This document shows positions 38,601 to 49,612 of a stretch of DNA of 64,000 nt, piece by piece (positions within the stretch are counted from its first letter, which is position 1; each line of letters begins with the position of its first letter). The position numbers were made by a program, and so were the translations under genes. The stretch spans positions 868,001 through 932,000 of the forward strand of contig SEMN01000092.1 of the NCBI GenBank assembly GCA_005408345.1. Direction: 5' to 3'. The notes below the pieces were generated by a model that saw only the letters and a list, made by a program, of their open reading frames with translations, had not been told where the DNA came from and did not search any database. The stretch is from Macquaria australasica (lineage: Eukaryota; Chordata; Actinopteri; Centrarchiformes; Percichthyidae).

Positions 38601-40577
38601 TCTGCAAGCTGAACACTGATACCATTTAGAGACGGATCTATTTTGATAAAGGCTGACGATACACAGTTATTATGTGTCGGCACGTCGTTCCTGAACTCAT
38701 CACAGAGGTCAAAACATTTCTCAGAAAGAGTTCCAACACAGATTCTCATAAAAGGTATTTCAAATTCTATGTGTCATGCCTCCACCAGCATAATAAAATT
38801 GATCCATCTCTGACTCTGATGTTCTGCGTTTAACCCGGATATTCTTTTTGGGGTCCTGGAGATCCCAGAGCCCTCTTTACCAGCTCACAGAATATACTTC
38901 ACTTCTGTCACTGTGACACTTTCAGACTTTTCCTGATTTTAATGAGAATTGTGGGACAAAATACAATGTATTCTCATGTACTCTATATCTGGGATTGGTG
39001 TGTACTCCTTGTGCAACACTACCCCTCTTAAATCCTAAATAAATCTATTTGGATTTCTGTCATTGGAGCTTAAATAGCAGTTTGTACATTAGAGGTCTAA
39101 CAGGCAGTTTGACCTCTCTGTGGTCTAAATGACCCTAAACATGAGTAACTATAACTATAACATACTGTACATTTCTTTGTCTGTGAATGAGGTTTTTGGC
39201 AAACAAAAGAAAAACACATTTGTTCGTAACATAAAACATGAAAATCTTCCTTTTTTGGTGAAACAATGCTTTATGTTAATTTTCATGTTTCTATCACCTT
39301 CATCAAATGTGCAAGCTCAACTTGTGGCAAAGGAAAGGGTCATCACTTCAATACTTTTTTTACATGTTAGGTTTTAATAAGTTCAGAAGAACTTTTTTTG
39401 TAAAAGTTTTTAAAGGATACTGATATTGCAATTATTTCCACACATACAACAGTAAGGTCTGTGGGATCCCAAACAATGAGGAAAAAAACGAGGGTTAAAA
39501 AGTAAATTTCTCACATCCACAGTTGTACAATGGTATCCTGTCAATTAGAATTGGAAATGCTACACCTGATGTGTTTACCTGAGAATCTTGACTACTGCTG
39601 CCGTCATCTAAACGCTATCTTCGTTACATCAAGGCTGAAAACAGAAGCATAGTCCCACTAACAGAATGACTAAAGGTATGTATATTTATACCTTAATCTG
39701 GTTTCTTGTCTGCATTTTGATTCTGCACACAATCTCTACACAATCAGCTTATAATGGAAAATTAAATTCATCAAAACAAATGCAGGACTCCCTCCATTTT
39801 TCTTCTCTTATTTTATGGCGTCAGTACGAGACATTTACTGTAGGCGGCCACACATCCTCCCAGACATTTACCCTGATTATCAAACACACGATGCCAACTG
39901 TGGGTTACTTGGGGGAGTCCGGTGCATGTAAATGTGCCTTCAGAAGCAACACAATCCCTAAACCTGCAATGAAAGTAATGGCAACCTGCCGCTTCAGTGG
40001 GTAATTATCGCTTTCTTCCTTGTCAAACTGATGAGTCAGTGCTTCACTTCTCATTTACACCAGAATACAACTCCTATGGGCTTCCTGATGACTTATGACC
40101 TGTGAGGAGGTGAAGCAAGCCAGCTGTTGTCACACTGTGAAAGTAGAGCAGTGTGGCTGCACAGTCACAATCGCATTCCCACTCCTCTATTTGATGCAGT
40201 AATAAGAACAAAGGACTTTGAAGTGGACGTCTCATTATGCCTCAAACGGGCAACTGCAGGAAAAATAAATCCAAACGACAGGGACAAATCTTCCTCTCTC
40301 TGCTCCCCTCTTTCCTCTCATCCTCTTGCTGGAGGACAGAGCTGCTGCTGAGTAGGACAGTGGGGAGTAACGGTTCGCGAGGGGGCTGTTGGAAGTGACT
40401 TTAATGTCACGCAGGAAGCGGGGAGCGAGAAGAGAGACGGAGAAGTGGAAGTGAGGAGGTGGTGGAGGGTGCTGGTGGAGGGTGCTGATGGTGGCTTTGG
40501 CCCCCGGGAAGATGCATCAAAGGAGCATTTGTCACAGAGACCAGCTGGGAGACTAATCAGAGAAAGAGAACTGGAGT

Positions 40578-40597
40578 TTGTGTGTGTGTGTGTGTGT
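40578..40597. repeat. (TG)n microsatellite
   Basis: About nine TG units in intergenic DNA. Confidence 0.9.
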
Positions 40598-40712
40598 TTT
40601 GAAGGGGTAGAGTGGAAGAGTTGCATCAGTAGTGACAGATGAACCAGCTTCCTGTGGAATGAATATAGAGCATTCATCAGAGTGCAGCTGTTTCTCTCTC
40701 TCTCTGTCTTGC

Positions 40713-40740
<28 letters not shown>
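40713..40740. repeat. (TG)n microsatellite
   Basis: About 14 TG units, preceded by a short CT run. Confidence 0.95.
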
Positions 40741-40743
<3 letters not shown>

Positions 40744-43403
40744 TGTTTTAGAGTGCACAGTTGTTGCAGGTTTCAAGCTTAGATTGATGAATGAAACTCT
40801 ATAGTTCTTCGGGCACCTGTGACACAATCTAGCAGCTGGATTTTGTGTGTTTTGTGAGTTAGTGTGTGTGTGAGTGTGTTAGAAAGAATGAGAGAGAGTG
40901 AGACAGTAGAGGGAAGAGCAGCAGTTTTATTTATTTTGTGGCTGGAGAGGGTATTTCTCCTTCAGGAATCGGTAACAGAGTCATTTCGTGACTCTTTCTG
41001 AAATTCATCGCTCTGTATTGTAAAGCACAGCTGATTATGTCCTCTAGAGAGGATCTATCGTTCCAAGAAAAAGCTCCTGAGAACATTTCCTGCTTCTGTT
41101 TGATAGCTGAAAATAATTTGTCAAGGGTAGTGGCCGGCGAAAAACTCCTATTTTCTATTTAAACATTTTTATTGTGATTTGTTCACAACCACGTCTAATC
41201 AGACAAGGTCAGGTGATATTTCCATAGTCCGTCACTGACACACAAATGTCAGTGTAAGAAGTCAAATCGCTGACCCATCAGTCACGTCACTCCAGCTTGG
41301 ACAAAATGATGAATCTTCTTCGCCTGTCTAGCAGGCTGTCCCGCTGCTTTTGTGCTGTTTTTGTGTTGAGTGATCTAGACAGGTGTGAATACTGCAGGCC
41401 TGCTGTGTCACCTAATGCTGACAGAGAATGTCTAACAGGTGTGTGTGGGATGTCTTCTGTCAGATCTGTCTCTTTCTGTGCCCACTGCCTGCATGTCCCC
41501 CACTCACAAGAGTTGTACAATAAATAAATAAAAACTGTGATGTACTGCTTGCTGCATTCATCTCAAGTTGAATTCAGTGTAAATATAAGTTGTGCTTGTC
41601 GACCAGGAAATAACAGGTTGTGTCAGCTAAGCTGTGGCAAATACATGTAAGGGATTTCTGGTGACAGGAACATTTCTGTGATTGAGGAAACAAGTCAACA
41701 CAGTGAATCAACAGTCGGAGATAATTAAACCCGGAGTCAGTTTAAGTGTCAGCAGGTGAAATGTCTTCTAGTCCAAAGCTCTTCCCTTTCATCATACAAA
41801 ATGGCTCCCCATCTGGAGTTGTTTACAAGAGGCAACCACTAAGACTGAATGTTGAGATTTAGGATGCACTTTTCCTGGTGGCCCCAAGAAAATTTCCATC
41901 TGTATTAAAGGTGACAAACCCAACTTCTCTCTAATACAAACTTCATGCACAAGAAATGTGCCTCTCTTTGTCTCTACTAAGTGACTGGCTATATTATTGC
42001 AGCTTTGAGATAAAACTTGGATGACAAAGAGTAACACAAAATCCACATTTTTGAGTCATCGATTATATGTACAGTCACTTTATTATACTATCAATTGATC
42101 CCAGTCAATAGTGTTCATAGTTATTTGCCCTTTTCCAGAGACAATTAAGTGATGCGACTCTGTAGGACAAAAACATGCAATGAAAAATCTCTAATATTGT
42201 CTTGTACTAAATGCCCTGAATTACAAGGTGACGTCGTGTTCACTCCCGATTCCCAATATGTAAGTTTAGAAATCAACCTTTGTCATTGTGGAGAGTTTGG
42301 AGTTGTATGTTGAGAGAGACTGAGATGGTGCAGCTAACTGTAGTAGTACTATGACTACTGTTAAAACAGGTCTTAAATTGGACTAATGTTTAGATGTTTT
42401 CCAGCATTTAATACTCAGCCGTTACTGCTTGCATTTCCCTTCTTAGCCCCACCCAGCCTTCAGCCAATATTCACAGCAGTCATTTTGACAGCTATCATAG
42501 CGCACAGGTGTGGCTAATAACACTAATGATCACTTTGTTTCATTTTAGTGTCCCAGTAAGCCATGTCAATGAGCCTGTGTGCACAATACTAGGACCCTGG
42601 AACTGGAGCACCTAAACTGCATGCATACAGGAGGTGCTGGGTGTGGAACAGTTTGCTGTTTTATGTTGATTGGACTTTAAGAACTTAAATTAGGCTTTTA
42701 AAATGTGTGGCAGAGGAGCAAAACCAGAGTTAATTATCCTACATTTATAGTTTGCACAACCTAACTTGTGCTGGTGTTATATTTATGCTAGTAGCTGCAG
42801 TGCTAGCAGTGTGTATTAGCTGTCTGTGTGCCGTACAAAGCTATTTTGTGGCGTGAAATCAAACTCTTGGCAAATGTAGCACTGCTAGCTTGCTATAAGT
42901 AGAAAATGTTGTCCTGCCTGTCTAGCAGCATACAGGCTAGCTCTGCGCTGCCTTTTGTTAAGCGTCACTGTTCTGTACATCCTTGCTGCTTTCTGCTGTT
43001 GGTGTTGCTGCTGTGAGAGAACGGCTTTCATGCTTTGAAAATAGACTTCAGTGATGTGAAGGTGAACATCAGGAAAGGTGGTCGCCCCAAAGCCACAAAG
43101 CTCAGGGCCCTTTAAAGGGAGTTGACCTTCCCTGACCGGGGCCCCCCCCTGTGGCTTGAACCCTGGCATGGCAGCAGTGTAAACATGATTTCCACACAAA
43201 TACATAAACACAAACACATAAACAAAAGGAGCCATAAAAACCCACTTCCCTCCATTTTCACAGGCTGAGAATCTTTGTCTAGATGCAAGAATAACTCCTA
43301 ATCCTACTTATCTGAGAAGTGTGTGTGTGTCTGTGTGTATTCTTATGCATAGCATGTGCAGGTGTGTTTGTATCAGGGCTCACTTTGAAATAGCGGAATT
43401 CTG

Positions 43404-43406
<3 letters not shown>

Positions 43407-43448
<42 letters not shown>
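43407..43448. repeat. (GT)n microsatellite
   Basis: About 21 GT units. With the CA array 75 bp downstream it forms an inverted pair. Confidence 0.95.
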
Positions 43449-43449
<1 letters not shown>

Positions 43450-43521
43450 CACCCTGGGAAATGAAAACGCTGACCCAATTTAATACACCTGTGTCTCGCT
43501 GCACTCTGGCCCAGCACTCAA

Positions 43522-43522
<1 letters not shown>

Positions 43523-43618
<96 letters not shown>
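43523..43618. repeat. long (CA)n microsatellite
   Basis: About 48 uninterrupted CA units, the longest pure dinucleotide run in the window. Confidence 0.95.
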
Positions 43619-43619
<1 letters not shown>

Positions 43620-44148
43620 CAACCTGACTTCAGTGGAGTAGAGCTCTCCAACACCACATAATCCCAGAGCACTGCCTCGGCTATACAGATAAATTCTACC
43701 AATTCAAATATAGGAGGTGCCCTTTTCCCTTTTTTTTTTCACTTCAAAGTCAGAAAATAATAAAGCTCCAACATGAAGATGGAGTTATAACTTCTCAGGA
43801 GATTTTTATTAGTTTCACTTTTCTTCATGCGCGAGATTGAGGCAGTGTGCAGATGCTCAAGTTGAGCAGTGTGTTTCAGAAGTAGATTTACAGTTTTAAT
43901 AATTATAAAACAAAGCTGTTTGAATTGAACCACTTAAAGTCATTTAAACAAAACTATTTGTCTGCAGGTGTACTTGGGCACAGCAAAGATATTTAATAAT
44001 ACAGAGAGTATTAATAATGTATACAAATATACAGTGGAAACAGCAGGTGTAAGTTATTCTTGGATTATTTGTTTTTCTATGCTTTTATGTTTGTGTTATA
44101 TGTCTGCTGTTAAGGATGTGCCTCAACACTGGGTGTGTTTCCCCTCAG

Positions 44149-44216
44149 GCTGAGCTCCCAGCATGCCATTCAGGTCCCGGTGAGCCGCTCTGTGCCGGGT
44201 GACCTCACACTGAGCG
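44149..44216 (+). CDS. candidate internal exon of an unrecognised gene
   Basis: This 68-nt segment is flanked by a strong acceptor (gtgtttcccctcag) and a strong donor (GTAAGG). It is about 60-65% GC in surroundings near 40%. The open phase gives LSSQHAIQVPVSRSVPGDLT, then LS and the first base of a Gly codon, so it would enter in phase 2 and leave in phase 1. Of the other two frames, one is stopped by TGA inside the segment. The exit phase fits the next candidate at 45184-45264. I do not recognise the peptide. No convincing upstream partner exon was found, so either the gene starts farther up or this is a splice-site coincidence. Confidence 0.4.
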
Positions 44217-44254
44217 GTAAGGCAGTAATGAACTTCCTGCCATATGACCCCCCC

Positions 44255-44272
44255 CACACACACACACACACA
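44255..44272. repeat. (CA)n microsatellite
   Basis: A short C run followed by about 9 CA units, immediately after the exon candidate. Confidence 0.85.
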
Positions 44273-45183
44273 GACAGACATAATCTCATCTACATCCCAG
44301 AGGCACGGAGAGATGTCACATTAGCATGGTGCTATCTTTTCTTGAGTGTGTGTGTGTGTGTGTGTGTTCAGGGAGACAAATGACTACATTGTCCCTGGAT
44401 GTGTACTTCCTGTGTGTTTCTGTAATTAATCTGGGCACGCGGCGGGTGTAAACATTAGGAGGGACAGATTTTTTGTTCTCCTCTTTTTTTTTTTCTCAGA
44501 TTAATCTGTCTTGTCAGATCTGCATCCGCACTAAATCTCAACACACTGGCCTGGCAGGGGAGGTACCATCAACACACACACACACGCACACATAATAAAA
44601 CCAAGATTTACTGTGCACATTTTTGTACATGCATTCGTCATGTTCTCTGTCAAGTTGTCAGCAGTCATGATTCTATTAAAATGCTGCAGATTTTAAATTA
44701 ATTTTTGACATTTTGACAAAATAAATAAAATGTGAATCATTGTGCGTTTCCTCTACCTTTTATACAAATACATTCAAGAGGACGTGACAAAATTACAGAA
44801 TTAATTAAGGACCAGTGACTCTGATGATACATCACCGCATTTCTGGGTGCTCCTCACCTATGATGATTTTGTATTTTTTAATAATGCAGTACTCTGGTGT
44901 ATTATTAGCCACTAAGGTGATAGAGAGTGTGACATGAAGCAATGCCCTTCATTTTCAGTTTTTTGGGGGTCTTTTCTATTGGAGTGGAGGCATTTAACTG
45001 AAGTAAAAGAAGCAGAGCAAGGGAAGCTAATTTAAATATCTGTTTCCATCATCTTTTCTTCTCAGATATGACTTTTCCACCTTTGAGTCAAGATTAAAGA
45101 TTTCTTTCGCAACTGACAAAACAACCTCACTTCAAAGTCCATTTAGTCGCTGTTCAACAAACACATTAGTGTTTTTTTTTAAG

Positions 45184-45264
45184 GCATTGCACCCAACCCA
45201 ACTGATATACAGCGCAGGAGACACCACACACCTGTTTCCTCTTTCGGTGTCATGATTGGCGGAG
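45184..45264 (+). CDS. candidate second exon of the same unrecognised gene
   Basis: This 81-nt segment is bounded by tttttttttaag and the consensus donor GTAAGT. Entering in phase 1, as left by 44149-44216, the first two bases complete Gly and the frame reads IAPNPTDIQRRRHHT, then PVSSFGVMIGG, with one base left over (phase 1). It is open throughout and symmetric, 27 codons. The peptide is basic and Ser/Pro-containing and looks like a disordered region, with no domain that I know. A possible terminal exon starts near 45447 (after ttcatgtag) with AIPPLHCITLSNGKKGKRR, but that is weaker. The phase also matches quaking exon ends, though a link to quaking has no other support. Confidence 0.4.
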
Positions 45265-46547
45265 GTAAGTCTGGGTTATGTGCGCGTGGGAGACTGAGGC
45301 CACAGAGGACCTTGTACATGTCTGCTCTTATCACAGTCTGCTTCTCCCTCTGTCTGTGTCTGTCTCACATTTTGCCAATATCTGCCCATCCAGCTCTTTT
45401 TATATCAGCCTCTACAGCAGCTCTCTCTCCTGTTTCTTTCATGTAGCTATTCCACCTCTTCACTGCATCACTTTGTCTAATGGAAAGAAGGGGAAAAGAA
45501 GGACAGACACAAGAACTCCTTTAAATGTGTCTATGCTGTCTGTGTCTATTCATTTTAATGTCAAGGCTTTGATTAATTGGCACTGCTCTGCTTAAAAGAG
45601 TGGCAGCGAGTGCATGCGCATGTAAACTGGTCTTTAGAGACCAAGGTTGGCTGATTTTATGTTATGAAGACGAGGGCAAGCTTGAGGATTTGAAGGGATG
45701 AGTCAACCTTGTTCACACTTTTTTTTATAATCCTTTACAGCAGGTTCAGTGCACTTGTTCTCAATGTGTTGACTTCCTGACCATAAGAGAAGTTATCTGG
45801 ATAACGCCTGGACTGTGTACAGTCCCATTGGTTTGGCAAATAAATTACACAAGAATAGAGCACATCTAAGGTGTTTTTTTGTTGTTCTGCAGGATGTTAG
45901 CCACTCCATCCTATATTTGGATGAGTAAATTAGCTGTACCCTGCAGGGATTCCCTCTGTAGCTTTATCTGACATTGCAATAAAGATGCATTTCAATAATA
46001 AAAACCTTCAGATGTGGAGAAAGGGCTACTGCACAAAACCAAACAATGCACGTTTTAGAGAGGCAAGTTTGAGAAATCTTTGCATTTACTGAGCTCAACA
46101 AGATCAAAAGTGTTTCCAAGGTCAGAAAGGTTAGAAACTTTGAGACGCAGCCCTGCCGGTGCAGATAATCCACCACACATAAAAGAGTTGAATTAAATGT
46201 GTTATGTGTTATGCTATACTCCTGTTTTAATTGTCTTTGAACAAACTGGAGGAGAAACTGTAAATTAAAGATATAATATGAATATGTACATAGGTAAGCA
46301 GACTTAGAACAGTTTGTGTTGTCGGCACACATTTGAGAAGTCCACAAGCACACACACATGCACACACACAAAAGTAATCATTAATAAATGCTAAAAATAA
46401 ACCACAACATATGGACATGACTGCATAGCATGACAAAAAAAAATGGACAAAAAAACAAAAGAAGACAATAACATCCGCTCTCACAATAGCTGGGCATTTT
46501 CAATGAGCTCTGTTAAGCACAGCTTATCGCCCAATCTGCTTTCTCTA

Positions 46548-46548
<1 letters not shown>

Positions 46549-46589
<41 letters not shown>
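46549..46589. repeat. (CA)n microsatellite
   Basis: About 20 CA units. Confidence 0.95.
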
Positions 46590-46592
<3 letters not shown>

Positions 46593-48388
46593 TCCCCACC
46601 CAATCATGTAGGCCTGGGGCAACTTTTCATTAACATTGTGGTATTACTTCAAACCCATTAAAACAGGCCCCTCCTAATCTAAATCCAATAATTTGTGCAC
46701 TTCTCCCTCCCTTCACTGGCATCATGCTTTCCTCTATCTAACCCAATACTAAAAGAGAAGATTCATTATCTCTTGTTTGGACAGGGATTATGCTGATCGG
46801 GGCGGCTTAAGGCAGAAGATATAAAGACTCTTAATAAAATTCTTCAGCCGTTGCAGCAATGTGCCATCTAATTTAAAGCAGTCAGACCCCTTAACACTCA
46901 CACTCCATCCCCTTCCTCTTCCTACCTAAATCTCAACATGCCTTCTTCTCATCTCCATTTCCATCCCTCTCAGATCATCCCTATTTCCTGGTCTTTTGTT
47001 ACTAAAACCTACACTGAAATGTTAGTCCGGGTCAGATCTATTATCATACTGACTTTCTACATGAGAGTATTTGCTCCCATATAACTGTGACCTCCCAATT
47101 TAACCCCTAAAACCAATGCAAAGTCTAACATGAATGTTTATTTCATGTTTGCATCTTACAGATTTGGAGGTTCACAACAAAACATGTCAACTTCTGTTTC
47201 AATATACGACACGCAGTTGGCTGTAGAAAAGCAAAAGAAGATAATGAAGAGAAGTATCTGGTAATTTTTCCCCCTCTCATGTCATTACTGTAGTTCAGGA
47301 GCAGCTGGAGTGCCTTTTTAATGGTTTCTATTCACCGAGGCACCAGAGTAAAAGTGTGTGGAATTCAGATGAAGAGATCATTTCCAAAAGGAATCATATC
47401 CTTCACCACCTGAACTTCATCATTCAACACTTGAGTATGCAGAGCATTCTATTTATGAACACTTTTTTTCACTTTGTCAGCGAGGGACAGGAGTTTAAAA
47501 AGTGCCACAATTTTATTTTGTGCAATCAGTCATTTTTTAAGGTTAGTTGTCACTATTTTTCATAAAGAGGTGTAGAACAAAATAGTGCAATTTTTACAAC
47601 TTTGAACTTGTTGGAAGCAGAGCCCCCAGAGGATAACTGCGTTGCATTTAGATGCAGCAGATTAAGTCATGAGAATCAACGCAGATTAACCTATAGAGCG
47701 GCGCAGAGAGCCACCAGACTGGCAGCTCCTCAAATGTTTTCATGGCTATCTAATATACATGCAGAAACGAGTCTGGGGAGATGCAAAATACTTGCATGAG
47801 GCATGTGGATGATTCTGAGGCTTTTGGGGGGGACACAGACGCAGTGCATCCATCCACCCTCCTCTTCCTCCTCCTCAGTGGGTTAATGATCATAACCCTC
47901 CCTGCATCGCAGTCCTTTCCAATTCAAACTCTAGTTCATATCCTGCTGCTGTTTATGTGGCACTGAAGGCAGTTTTTATGAAGATATCTGTCTTCTTGAT
48001 GTCAGCGCCATTTGACAATTCATTGTCAGCTGAATTGGCTGGAAGAGTGACTGCTATATCAGAGGATATTTATTTTCTGGCTCACTCTCCCCTGGCCTTT
48101 GTTTATTTGTTATTTACTTGTATGCCATTATGGTAAATAATCTGCTTCATAGTATCTGAGCGCAATTGAGTTGATGCATCTATTTGGATTTCCTGCAAAT
48201 TTGAATTTTAATGACGGGAGGAAAATGCAGATGTGAGAAAACAAAAAGTTATTATTTGCAGAGATGGCTGAGGAGCGTGCTTAACTAGAATGGCTGGTTC
48301 AAGAGGAAATAATGCATGCAGACAGACGCACACTGTAGGGTCAAATGGGGTCACGGGAAACACCACACAGTCATTTGCAGGCAGCAGT

Positions 48389-48390
<2 letters not shown>

Positions 48391-48468
<78 letters not shown>
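48391..48468. repeat. (AC)n microsatellite
   Basis: About 39 uninterrupted AC units. Confidence 0.95.
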
Positions 48469-48469
<1 letters not shown>

Positions 48470-49033
48470 GATCCAATTAAGATTCATTAAGTGACCAGGT
48501 TTCTGAGGTGACCAGGCAGTGAGTGTACATCTGCTTCAGTCATTATTAATGTTAATTTACAGGCAAAACTCCTCTCTCGCAAACCTGAAGAGCACTGGAG
48601 CACAATATCAAAATCTTTAAAACAAATACATAAAATATGACCTGTTCTGAAAGAGAATCAATATTGCATGTTTGTCTGGAGGAAAGCTGCTGATGCATTT
48701 GCTGTGCTGACTTTTCCAATTTCTACATCAAGAGATTACCATCGCTTTCGAGTATGCTGCTCATTTTGAAAAACAGAATTTCATTCAGTCGCTGCTCTAG
48801 CTGTATGCCCCGAGGCTCTGTGAGAGAGGGAAAGTGTATTAATGAAATGAGAGACAGACAGTGTTATTTAAATCACCTCAACAGCATAACCTGAGGCCTA
48901 ACACAGGCTCTCTGCTGCTTTCCAGACCTGTTTTCATACCTCAGCCTACCAAACCAAACTTAATCATATCCAAATAAACAACCAAACTGAAACACACTGA
49001 GCCAAGCACACTCAATCAGTGTACTGAGTCTTC

Positions 49034-49070
49034 AAATCAAATCAAATCAAATCAAATCAAATCAAATCAA
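49034..49070. repeat. (AAATC)n pentanucleotide repeat
   Basis: Seven to eight copies of the 5-bp unit aaatc lie head to tail. Confidence 0.95.
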
Positions 49071-49209
49071 AATGATTCAAATTAAACAAAATCAACCATA
49101 CTATATACCATAGAATACTGTGCTACCATACAACACACCAAACCCAATAAAGCCAAATGGAAATGACCAAACAAAAAACAAATTACCAAATTATTTCTCA
49201 GGCATATAC

Positions 49210-49612
49210 AACAAAGGAATAGTTTGACATTTTGGGGAAAAAACCCCCCAAAAAAACGCTTATTCACCTTCTTGCCGAGAGTTAGATGAGATGATTGATA
49301 CCACTCTAAGCATATAACAGAGACTGGAAACAGGTGGAATCAGTTAGACTGGCTCTGTCCAAAAGGAAACAAAATACGCCTACCGGCACCTCTTAAGCTA
49401 AAAAATTAGCTTGTTACAAATTGTTTGTGAAAAAACAAGACTTTGTGGTTTTATGCAGGGTTAAGTGCCAGACTGTTTCTTGGCCGGTGCAGTAAGTTCC
49501 TGGAGTCTCCGGTGGTTGCCTGGCAGCCTTACAGTGACAGTGACGACTCCAAGAAGTTACTGCTTCAACCAAGAAATACTGTGGCACCTAACCCTGCCTA
49601 AAACCACAATGA
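49210..49612. mobile_element. fold-back interspersed repeat (teleost type)
   Basis: The left half contains phrases I recall from a very common perch-like fish repeat (gaatagtttgacattttggg, cttgccgagagttagatgag, agactggaaacagg, ctggctctgtccaaa). The right half is an imperfect inverted repeat: 49443-49507 pairs with 49545-49608 around a 37-nt loop. For example, tttgtggttttatgcagggt pairs with the complement of ccctgcctaaaaccacaat. The structure suggests a non-autonomous element or a MITE-like fold-back. I cannot name its class from sequence alone, and no coding capacity is seen. Confidence 0.6.

Larger units (their letters stand above)
35397..44148. other. intergenic DNA, no gene recognised
   Basis: No exon with both splice sites and a recognisable protein was found. 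The stretch carries ACTAAC at 35471, CA/GT microsatellites (35589, 40578, 40713, 43407, 43523) and a short GC- and CpG-richer part at 40360-40520. The longer open frames (37248-37691, 40318-40827 minus, 42885-43235 minus) are low-complexity or without similarity that I recognise. Confidence 0.6.

Noticed and set aside
40318..40827. 169-codon minus-strand open frame
   Set aside because: It is largely translated microsatellite (repeated His-Thr) and Ser/Pro low complexity, with no known domain.
41297..41527. Cys-containing open frame ending just before AATAAA-like repeats
   Set aside because: It is short, with no spliced partner and no family match. The AATAAATAAATAAA is a simple repeat.
42885..43235. 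116-codon minus-strand open frame
   Set aside because: I see no recognisable similarity or splice signals. It could be part of a repeat but gives no support for a gene.
43373..43661. Cys-Val and His-Thr repeat open frames on both strands
   Set aside because: They are direct translations of the GT/CA microsatellites.
45066..45095. Alternative short terminal exon after ttcttctcag that also fits phase 1
   Set aside because: It encodes only about ten residues before a stop, and the 45184 exon has better signals on both sides.
47164..47230. Segment after catcttacag with a short open frame
   Set aside because: The frame stops after about 21 codons and no donor or similarity supports it.
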